In this document: positions 56,237-64,000 of the stretch, in pieces
How the letters are laid out: each line of letters starts with the position of its first letter
Numbering within the stretch: position 1 is the stretch's first letter
Assembly: GCF_025244685.1 (NCBI RefSeq)
Contig: NZ_CP104202.1
Location: forward strand, 2,175,783 to 2,239,782
Direction of reading: 5' to 3'
Length of the DNA stretch: 64,000 nucleotides
Source of the DNA: Chlorobaculum sp. MV4-Y
GTDB taxonomy: Bacteria > Bacteroidota > Chlorobiia > Chlorobiales > Chlorobiaceae
Position numbers and translations under genes: made by a program
The notes under the pieces: model-generated
The model's input: the letters and a program-made list of their open reading frames with translations, nothing else
Told to the model about the DNA's origin: nothing
Databases searched by the model: none

Positions 56237-57078
56237 TTAACGTGAATGAAATTCTTCCCGGATCGACTGCATGCAGCGCTGAAGCTGCATCAGCTCCCGC
56301 ACCATTTCGCCAAATCCGGCGAGCGGAGCCTGGGTCGATGCATCCGACATGGCGGTTGCCGGGTCGGGGTGCACCTCGAAAAAGAGGCCATCAACTCCAG
56401 TGGCGACGGCGGCGCGGGCCAGCGGCATCAGGAACCGACGGTCGCCTCCGGAAACGCCCGCCCCTGCGCCCGGCAACTGAACGCTGTGTGTGACATCGAG
56501 AATGACCGGCCAGCCGGATTCAGCCATGATCGGCAGCCCCCGGTAATCGACCACGAGGTTGTGATAGCCAAAGGTGGTGCCCCGCTCGGTGAGCATGATT
56601 TTTTGTTTCCCGTCGCAGCGGCTTTGGCCGCGGCAAGAGCCATGTCTTCCGGCGCGAGAAACTGCCCTTTCTTGATGTTGACGGCAAGTCCCGTCGATGC
56701 GGCGGCCACGATCAGGTCAGTCTGGCGGCAGAGGAACGCGGGAATCTGGAGTACGTCGACATACGATGCGGCAAGTTCGACCTCAGAGGTTTCATGAACA
56801 TCGGTCAGAACAGGTATGCCGAAATAGTCCCTGATCTCGCGCAGGATTTCAAGCGCCTCGCGGTCCCCAATGCCGGTGTATGAAGAGGCAGACGAGCGAT
56901 TCGCCTTGCGGTAGGAACCTTTGAAGATGACGCGCACATCCTCCTTTTTGCGGATGCGGTCGAGCTCGGCGGCCACATCCATCGCCATCCGCCGGTTTTC
57001 GATAAGGCAAGGCCCCGCGATGAGGAACAGGCCCTTCGGTCCAGGCAGCGATACAGGGCCAATCGAGAACTTTTGCAT
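56237..57078 (-). pseudogene. kdsA: 3-deoxy-D-manno-octulosonate 8-phosphate synthase KdsA, frameshifted
   Basis: KdsA condenses PEP with arabinose-5-phosphate for LPS core synthesis. [73 protein letters not shown] and [13 protein letters not shown] are in the first frame. After ATGNKK the protein continues in another frame with [34 protein letters not shown] and [14 protein letters not shown]. One base missing in the run at 56599-56604 explains it; restored length is 280 aa, as expected. As LPS is normally needed, a sequence error is likely. Confidence 0.92.
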
Positions 57079-57137
57079 CCTTTGTCCTGTTTGATTAAAA
57101 AAAAGTTAACGCCAGTAACGAGTGAGGACGGCTTGTT

Positions 57138-57164
57138 TTGACTTGATAAATCAGGCTGTAAATT
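57138..57164 (+). promoter_or_regulatory. Possible promoter of the clpB-like gene
   Basis: TTGACT (57138-57143) and TAAATT (57159-57164) are 15 bases apart, shorter than ideal. No sigma32-type boxes were seen. Confidence 0.3.
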
Positions 57165-57209
57165 TAATCAATAATTTCTCTTTTCACTCTTCAACAGGAA
57201 TAGGTGTTT

Positions 57210-58526
<1,317 letters not shown>

Positions 58527-58536
58527 CAACAACCCG

Positions 58537-58574
58537 CGGGCTGGTCTCATCAAAAAAGGCCAGCCCGTTTTTTT
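58537..58574 (+). terminator. Terminator after the clpB-like gene
   Basis: CGGGCTGG (58537-58544) pairs with CCAGCCCG (58560-58567) around a 15-base loop, followed by seven T. It ends just before the nagZ start. Confidence 0.85.
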
Positions 58575-58580
58575 ATTTCC

Positions 58581-59699
58581 ATGAAAACGACCCTCCTCGC
58601 CGCGCTGCTGCTTCTTTTAAGCTTCACCTCCGCGTTGGCCGCACCATCCGCGCCCGACAGCCTTTCGATCAAGATCGGCCAGATGCTCATGATCGGCTTT
58701 CGCGGCATGGAGGTTAAAGACGATTCATCTATCGCCGCTGATATTCGCGAGCGACGCATTGGCGGCGTGGTGCTTTTCGATTACGACGTGCCCACGAAAT
58801 CTCCGGTGCGCAACATCGAGTCGCCGGAGCAGCTTCGGCGACTCACCTCGGAGCTACAACGTCTGTCGTCGATTCCGCTCTTCATCTCCATCGATCAGGA
58901 GGGAGGGCGCGTCTGCCGCCTCAAACCTGCGCGCGGCTTTCCGCCGACGGTCTCCGCCGCTTACCTCGGCAAGCTCAATAATGCCGACAGCACACGGCAG
59001 GCCGCCGGATCGACCGCCGCCTTACTCAAAAGCCTTGGCGTCAACATGAACCTCGCGCCTGTCGTCGATGTGAATGTAAACCCGAACAATCCGGTCATCG
59101 GCAAGCTCGACCGGAGTTTCTCGGCAGACCCGGTTGTCGTCGCCCGGCAGGCTCGAATTGTCGTTGATGCGTTCCACCAGCAAGGCATCATCGCCGCGCT
59201 GAAGCACTTCCCCGGCCACGGCAGTTCGACGACCGATACGCACAAGGATTTTACCGATGTCACCACTACCTGGTCAAAAAAAGAGCTTGATCCCTACCGG
59301 GCGCTGATCCGTGAAGGGTATAGCGATCCGGTCATGACTGCGCACGTTTTCAACGCCCGCCTCGACAGCCTCTACCCGGCGACGCTTTCCAAGGCGGCGA
59401 TTGACGGCCTGCTTCGCAAACAGCTCGGCTTCGGAGGGGTGGTACTCAGCGATGACATGCAAATGAAAGCCATCTCCGACCGCTACGGTCTCGAAGAGGC
59501 GATCCGTCTGGCCATCGATGCTGGCGTCGATGTGCTGATTTTCGGCAACAACGTCAGCTACGACCCGCAGATCGCCAGCAAAGCAACGAGCATTATTTGC
59601 CACCTCGTTGAAAAAGGGGCTATTTCGCCGGAGCGGATTAACGAATCGTACCGGCGTATCATGACCCTGAAAACCCGAACTATTATTTCCCGCCTATGA
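58581..59699 (+). CDS. Secreted glycoside hydrolase family 3 beta-N-acetylhexosaminidase (NagZ-like)
   Basis: A signal peptide ([18 protein letters not shown]) is followed by a GH3 barrel: [48 protein letters not shown], the KH(S/F)xG-type motif [16 protein letters not shown] with the catalytic His-Asp dyad, and [12 protein letters not shown] with the nucleophile Asp. NagZ enzymes release GlcNAc from muropeptides. The signal peptide suggests periplasmic or surface action rather than the cytoplasmic E. coli type. Length is 372 aa. ATGA-coupled to sixA. Confidence 0.92.
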   Translation: MKTTLLAALLLLLSFTSALAAPSAPDSLSIKIGQMLMIGFRGMEVKDDSSIAADIRERRIGGVVLFDYDVPTKSPVRNIESPEQLRRLTSELQRLSSIPLFISIDQEGGRVCRLKPARGFPPTVSAAYLGKLNNADSTRQAAGSTAALLKSLGVNMNLAPVVDVNVNPNNPVIGKLDRSFSADPVVVARQARIVVDAFHQQGIIAALKHFPGHGSSTTDTHKDFTDVTTTWSKKELDPYRALIREGYSDPVMTAHVFNARLDSLYPATLSKAAIDGLLRKQLGFGGVVLSDDMQMKAISDRYGLEEAIRLAIDAGVDVLIFGNNVSYDPQIASKATSIICHLVEKGAISPERINESYRRIMTLKTRTIISRL

Positions 59700-60187
59700 A
59701 AACCCTCTACCTCGTACGCCACGCCAAGGCGGGCGGGCAAGATCCGGCCCAGGCCGACTTCGACCGCACCCTCACCAAACGGGGCCACCGCCAGGCCGAA
59801 GAGATGAGTGAGCGCCTGCGCAAAAAAGGCATCACTCCGGAACGACTCATTTCAAGCCCTGCGCAGCGGGCACTCGAAACGGCGGAGATTTTCGCGGACG
59901 AGCTGGGCATCGAGCGGCGGGAGATCGTGCAGAAGATCGAAATCTACGAGGGCGGTATTGACGCACTTGTCGTCATTGTCCGATCGCTTGCGGACGAGGA
60001 CAATACGGTCATGCTCTTCGGCCACAACCCGACGATCAGCCATTTCGTCCAGTGGCTCACCGGCAAACCTGCAGATGCAATGGACACCTGCGGAATCGCG
60101 AAGATTGAGCTGGACTGCGAGCACTGGCAAGATGCAGCCGAAGGGTGCGGAAAGCTTGACTGGTATGAATACCCGAAAAAGGAGTGA
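59696..60187 (+). CDS. SixA-type phosphohistidine phosphatase
   Basis: The 163-residue protein starts [34 protein letters not shown], with the RHG-type catalytic motif as [23 protein letters not shown] and [19 protein letters not shown] (second His) are typical of SixA. SixA removes phosphate from histidine phosphotransfer domains in E. coli; the target here is unknown. It overlaps nagZ by ATGA and ends before the convergent gpsA. Confidence 0.9.
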   Translation: MKTLYLVRHAKAGGQDPAQADFDRTLTKRGHRQAEEMSERLRKKGITPERLISSPAQRALETAEIFADELGIERREIVQKIEIYEGGIDALVVIVRSLADEDNTVMLFGHNPTISHFVQWLTGKPADAMDTCGIAKIELDCEHWQDAAEGCGKLDWYEYPKKE

Positions 60188-60214
60188 TTATCTGAAATCG
60201 CCGGAGAAAAATGC

Positions 60215-61216
60215 TCAGTAGTGCTCGGGCTTGGGGTCCCTTTCCATCAGATCGAGGATGGCCTGCTGGGCGGGCTTGTCTTCGAAGAGCATCTCATAGA
60301 CGGCGCGGGTGATCGGCATTTCGACGCCGAGGCGTTCGGCCAGTTTGAGGACAGCCTTTGAGGTCAGCACTCCTTCCGCCACCATGCTCATCTCGCTGAT
60401 TACCTCGTTGAGTTTCCGGCCCCTGCCAATCTGCTCGCCCACATAGCGGTTGCGGCTGTGCTGGCTCAGACAGGTCACGACGAGATCGCCGATGCCTGAG
60501 AGGCCCGAAAGGGTCAGTGGATCGGCGCCGCGCTTTGAACTGAGACGTGAGATTTCGGCCAGCCCGCGGGTGATGATCGCCGCTTTGGCGTTGTCGCCGA
60601 AGCCAAGCCCATCAGAAATCCCGGCAGCGATGGCAATGATGTTCTTGACCGATCCGGCGATCTCGACGCCAACGAGGTCGTTGTTCACATAAACGCGGAA
60701 TCCGTTGGTGTGAAAAGCCTCCTGAACCAGACGGGCTGTTTGTTCCGAGCCTGAGCAGGCCACGACGGTTGTCGGCTGCTTCTGGGCAACCTCCTCGGCA
60801 TGGCTCGGGCCGTAAAGCGCCGCAACCTGCTCCGGTTTGATGCCGGGAAGCGTTTCAAGCAGTACCTCGGACATGCGCTTGCCGGTGTTCAGCTCGATGC
60901 CTTTGGCCACGTTGACAATTACTTTCCCCTCAAGCGGCAGGTTGGCAAACGCCGCCGCTGTCTCCCTGAGCGCATGAGAGGGCACGGCGGTAACAATCAT
61001 CTCAGCCGTCTCGACCGCTTCTTGAAGATTTTCAATCACGCGCAGATTTTCGGGGAAAACGACTCCCTTCAGGTAGCGTTTGTTCTCGCGGTCGGCCTCA
61101 AGCGCCCTGGCGAATTCCGGGCGATGCGCCCACAGCCGTACCTCATGCCCCTTGTTGGCAAGCAGAATGGCAAGCGTGGTTCCCCAGCTTCCCGCGCCGA
61201 GAACAGTGATTTTCAT
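60215..61216 (-). CDS. gpsA: Glycerol-3-phosphate dehydrogenase [NAD(P)+] GpsA
   Basis: GpsA makes sn-glycerol-3-phosphate for phospholipids. [27 protein letters not shown] is the dinucleotide site, and [62 protein letters not shown] and [20 protein letters not shown] follow. ATG 61216 is preferred over TTG 61222; length is 333 aa. plsY, the next step of lipid synthesis, lies 14 bases upstream on the same strand. Confidence 0.96.
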   Translation of the reverse strand: MKITVLGAGSWGTTLAILLANKGHEVRLWAHRPEFARALEADRENKRYLKGVVFPENLRVIENLQEAVETAEMIVTAVPSHALRETAAAFANLPLEGKVIVNVAKGIELNTGKRMSEVLLETLPGIKPEQVAALYGPSHAEEVAQKQPTTVVACSGSEQTARLVQEAFHTNGFRVYVNNDLVGVEIAGSVKNIIAIAAGISDGLGFGDNAKAAIITRGLAEISRLSSKRGADPLTLSGLSGIGDLVVTCLSQHSRNRYVGEQIGRGRKLNEVISEMSMVAEGVLTSKAVLKLAERLGVEMPITRAVYEMLFEDKPAQQAILDLMERDPKPEHY

Positions 61217-61229
61217 CGTCAACAGCCTC

Positions 61230-61928
61230 TCAGCTTTTTCGCCCGAAGCTCAGGCGGTTTTCGGTTCCAGAAAAGAGCCGCTTGATGTTGGCGCGGTGCG
61301 TGTAAATGATCGCCACGGCCACAATGCCTCCGAATATGAGCAGGTGATAATCGAGGCTGTCATGCACGAACCAATGGTCGAAAAAGCGGTAATCGAGGCC
61401 GGAGCCAAGATCGAAAATATACTTGCGGATAGCGATGATCAGCGGAAAGGCGATGGCTGCAAGTATCGACCCCACCGACACGTAGCGGGAGATCGTAACG
61501 GTGAGCAGGAAGATACCGATCACCATGAGCATGCTTACCGGCGCGATACCGATCAGCATGCCAGCGGCGGTGCTGACACCTTTGCCCCCCTTGAATCCGG
61601 CAAACACCGTGAAGACGTGGCCGATGACTGCGGCCATGCCCGCGATCAGGCTGAGGGCGATCTCGTTCATGTCGGGAAACGCACCGAGCGGGTGCGCCTT
61701 GAAAAAGCCGACCACTGGCACGGCGGCCACGGTGCCCTTGGCGATATCGATGAGCGTCACGGCAAGCCCGGCCTTCCAGCCCAGCACGCGAAAAGCGTTG
61801 GTGCCTCCGGCATTGCCGCTGCCGAAGTCGCGGACATCGATGCCCTTGAGCAGCTTACCGGCAATGATGCTGGTCGGAATGGAGCCGATCAGGTAAGCGA
61901 CGGCGATGATAGCAAGAAAAGTCAGCAT
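61230..61928 (-). CDS. plsY: Acyl-phosphate:glycerol-3-phosphate acyltransferase PlsY
   Basis: PlsY uses acyl-phosphate to acylate the product of GpsA in the inner membrane. [41 protein letters not shown] and [21 protein letters not shown] are the PlsY motifs, within about five to seven helices. ATG 61928 gives 232 aa, somewhat longer than the usual 200-220 through an insertion near residues 180-200 ([22 protein letters not shown]). A longer reading from 61958 is not needed. Confidence 0.94.
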   Translation of the reverse strand: MLTFLAIIAVAYLIGSIPTSIIAGKLLKGIDVRDFGSGNAGGTNAFRVLGWKAGLAVTLIDIAKGTVAAVPVVGFFKAHPLGAFPDMNEIALSLIAGMAAVIGHVFTVFAGFKGGKGVSTAAGMLIGIAPVSMLMVIGIFLLTVTISRYVSVGSILAAIAFPLIIAIRKYIFDLGSGLDYRFFDHWFVHDSLDYHLLIFGGIVAVAIIYTHRANIKRLFSGTENRLSFGRKS

Positions 61929-61970
61929 ATCAGTCTCGATTAAATGACAGACAAACACATAATCGAATGG

Positions 61971-62960
61971 TCAGGCCTTGACGACCTCACCTATAATGTA
62001 GGCATTTTCCTCTCTCGACTTCAAGTAGCCCATGAGGTGATCGACGCGATCCTTCGCGACAATCATCACCAGGCCGAGGCCGAGGTTGAAGGTGCGGCGC
62101 ATATCCTCTTCAGGCACCGATCCTTCGCGGCGGATCAGATCGAAAATCAGCGGTTCAGGCCATGAATTCCAGTCCACCGAAAGGGCGAGGCCTTCCGGCA
62201 CGATGCGCATGGTGTTCCCCATAAGGCCACCGCCGGTGATATGCGACATGCCGCGCAGGTCGCCGGTGCCAAGCAGCGGCTCGATGACCGGCAGATAGGA
62301 GCGATGCACCTTGAGCAGCTCCTCGCCGACGGTGCCTTCAAGCCCGGCGAATTTCTCGTTCATTCGCCCCTCGAACACCTTGCGGGCCAGCGAATAGCCG
62401 TTGGTGTGCAGGCCGGTCGAGGGGAGCCCGATCATCACATCGCCAGCCTCGATTTTCGAGCCGTTGATGATGTGCGGCTGATCGACCATGCCGACAATCG
62501 TGCCGGCCAGATCGAAATCCTCGACGTCGTACACGCCCGGCATCTCGGCGGTCTCGCCACCGATGAGGGCCGCGCCGTTTTCACGGCACGCCTTCACCAT
62601 TCCGGTGACAACCGACGCGGCGATCTCCGGCTTGAGTTTGCCGCAGGCATAGTAGTCGAGGAAAAAGAGCGGACGCGCGCCGCAGACCAGAATGTCGTTG
62701 ACGCAGTGGTTAACCAGGCAGGAACCAACCGTGTCGTACTTGCCGAGTTCGATGGCGATCTTGAGCTTGGTGCCCACGCCGTCGATACTGCTCACCAGCA
62801 CCGGTTTTTCGTACTTCGCGAAATCGGGCTGAAAGAATCCGCCGAACGCGCCGATATCGGTCATCACCTGCGGCGTGAAGGTCTGGCGAACGTGAGGCTT
62901 GATAAGGCGGACAAACTCCTCGCCCGCAGAAATATCGACTCCGGCTTTCTTGTAATCCAT
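61971..62960 (-). CDS. purM: Phosphoribosylformylglycinamidine cyclo-ligase PurM
   Basis: PurM closes the imidazole ring to give AIR in purine synthesis. [22 protein letters not shown] is a standard start, followed by [71 protein letters not shown] and [19 protein letters not shown] 62960 gives 329 aa. The longer open frame to 63044 runs into the lysC end. Confidence 0.96.
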   Translation of the reverse strand: MDYKKAGVDISAGEEFVRLIKPHVRQTFTPQVMTDIGAFGGFFQPDFAKYEKPVLVSSIDGVGTKLKIAIELGKYDTVGSCLVNHCVNDILVCGARPLFFLDYYACGKLKPEIAASVVTGMVKACRENGAALIGGETAEMPGVYDVEDFDLAGTIVGMVDQPHIINGSKIEAGDVMIGLPSTGLHTNGYSLARKVFEGRMNEKFAGLEGTVGEELLKVHRSYLPVIEPLLGTGDLRGMSHITGGGLMGNTMRIVPEGLALSVDWNSWPEPLIFDLIRREGSVPEEDMRRTFNLGLGLVMIVAKDRVDHLMGYLKSREENAYIIGEVVKA

Positions 62961-63007
62961 ACTGTTTCTCGTCTCGTAATCTGTTAATTTCTTTGAACTT
63001 CCGGGCT

Positions 63008-64000
63008 TCAGCTTCCCGCCGGTTTCTCGAAAATCGCATCGCACTGCGATTCTGCGAAGAACTCGCAGTGCAGCGCCGAAACCGCCGCCTTCACGTCGTT
63101 CTCATCGACCACAACACCCACGTTAATCTCCGATGCGCCCTGCGAAATCATGCGCAGGTTGACGTTACGAAGCGAGTTGAAAATCCTGCCAGCAACGCCC
63201 TTCGACATACGGAGATTGTCGCCAACCACGCTGACCGTGGCCACCTTGTGTTCGATCTCGACCTCGCCCAGCGAGCGCAACGCGTTGATGAATGGTTCGC
63301 TCACCACGGCATCGTCAACCGTCAGGGAGACTGACACCTCGCTGGTCGAGATCATCTCGACCGAAATGCCAAAGCGCTCGAACACGTCGAACAGCTCGCT
63401 CATAAAGCCGTGGCGACCAAACATCCGGTTCGAGCGGATATTGAGAATCGCCTGCCCTTTCTTGACGGCAATGGATTTGACCAGACCACCGTGGCTCTTT
63501 CCAGCCAGCAGCTCCGGATCGTTGGTGATCAGCGTGCCTTTGGAGTCCGGGTGCCAGGTGTTGAGCACATAAACCGGAATGTTCTTCTCGACCGCCGGGG
63601 CGATGGTGTCGGGATGGAGCACCTTCGCTCCGAGATAAGCCAGCTCGGCAGCCTCGGAGAAGGTCATGACCCGAATGCTCTTCGCCTCAGGAACCATGCG
63701 GGGATCGGTCGTCATGACGCCATCAACATCCGTCCAGATTTCGATGGACTCCGAATGCAGCCATGCGCCGAAAAGCGCCGCCGACAGATCGGAGCCGCCG
63801 CGTCCGAGCGTTGTGGTACGGCCCGACTCGGTCGCACCGATGTAGCCCTGCGTCACGACGACCGTGCCCGCATCAAGCAGCGGTTTGATGATCTCATCGG
63901 TGTTTTTCCGGCAGGTATCGGCAAGCGGACGGGCAAAGCCGTAACGGTCATCGGTAATCATCACCGAGCGCACATCGATCCATTCGCAGGGGGTGCCATG
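63008..64000 (-). CDS. lysC: Aspartate kinase, C-terminal part (cut by window edge)
   Basis: Aspartate kinase phosphorylates aspartate for the Lys/Thr/Met pathway. At least 330 residues are visible, starting within the kinase domain ([24 protein letters not shown]). [49 protein letters not shown] and [17 protein letters not shown] follow. The two ACT domains are around [26 protein letters not shown] and [25 protein letters not shown]. The frame is open to the window edge and the N-terminus is missing. No homoserine dehydrogenase domain follows, so it is monofunctional. Confidence 0.93.
   Translation of the reverse strand, partial: HGTPCEWIDVRSVMITDDRYGFARPLADTCRKNTDEIIKPLLDAGTVVVTQGYIGATESGRTTTLGRGGSDLSAALFGAWLHSESIEIWTDVDGVMTTDPRMVPEAKSIRVMTFSEAAELAYLGAKVLHPDTIAPAVEKNIPVYVLNTWHPDSKGTLITNDPELLAGKSHGGLVKSIAVKKGQAILNIRSNRMFGRHGFMSELFDVFERFGISVEMISTSEVSVSLTVDDAVVSEPFINALRSLGEVEIEHKVATVSVVGDNLRMSKGVAGRIFNSLRNVNLRMISQGASEINVGVVVDENDVKAAVSALHCEFFAESQCDAIFEKPAGS

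Overview
The window looks like chromosomal DNA of a green sulfur bacterium (Chlorobiaceae), probably Chlorobaculum. The strongest evidence is the gene at 46425-46751. It encodes a small periplasmic cytochrome c with the CATCH haem site, a GMMGAPKVGDKAAWAPRI block and a MMPAKGG ligand loop, typical of Chlorobium cytochrome c-555. High GC, dense ATGA-coupled operons and no tRNA, rRNA, IS element or CRISPR array point to ordinary core chromosome. Species assignment is inference.

Layout. 1-13461 (minus strand) is the cell wall and division cluster mraZ-rsmH-ftsL-ftsI-murE-murF-mraY-murD-ftsW-murG-murC-ftsQ, cut at the left edge inside ftsQ. Three MraZ-type repeats lie directly before mraZ. 13777-19336 is a worn stretch: a csgG-like relic, a broken cation exchanger, a PHP-domain protein, a seven-helix membrane protein, a fatty-acid CoA ligase with a damaged 5' end, and two tiny related genes. 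19479-26117 is a biotin operon, birA-bioB-bioF-bioG-bioC-bioD-bioA, with a BirA-type operator at 26230-26261. 26346-33868 holds an amidase, topA, feoAB and a HIT protein. 33895-38475 holds two lipoproteins, a moxR/DUF58/BatD-like set and a small membrane protein. 38498-41128 is tsaD-yajC-carA. 41418-46751 holds an outer-membrane beta-barrel protein, a class V aminotransferase, a TPR protein, a B12-type radical SAM protein and two related cytochromes c. 46904-50189 holds SemiSWEET, proC, BatD and a glycerophosphodiesterase. 50784-55514 holds a Pmp3-type peptide, ruvX, pyrE, tyrA, nadK and an unrecognised 483-residue protein. 55650-57078 is kdsC-like/kdsA. 57210-64000 holds a half-length ClpB, nagZ, sixA, gpsA, plsY, purM and aspartate kinase, cut at the right edge.

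Sequence quality. Eight single-base frameshifts, most in homopolymer runs, interrupt ftsW, the exchanger, the CoA ligase, feoB (twice), the radical SAM gene, batD and kdsA. In most cases restoring one base gives a protein of normal length. Because ftsW and kdsA should be essential, most of these are probably sequence errors. The csgG relic (lost segments) and the exchanger (an additional in-frame stop) look more like real decay.

Most interesting: the BirA operator with its coupled biotin operon, MraZ boxes overlapping the annotated-type mraZ start, a palindrome over the -10 box of the anchored cytochrome, a KdsC homologue with Ser in place of the nucleophilic Asp, a ClpB lacking its first ATPase domain, a covarying pair of REP-like hairpins, and the unassigned 483-residue protein. 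No wholly new multi-gene system could be demonstrated from sequence alone.
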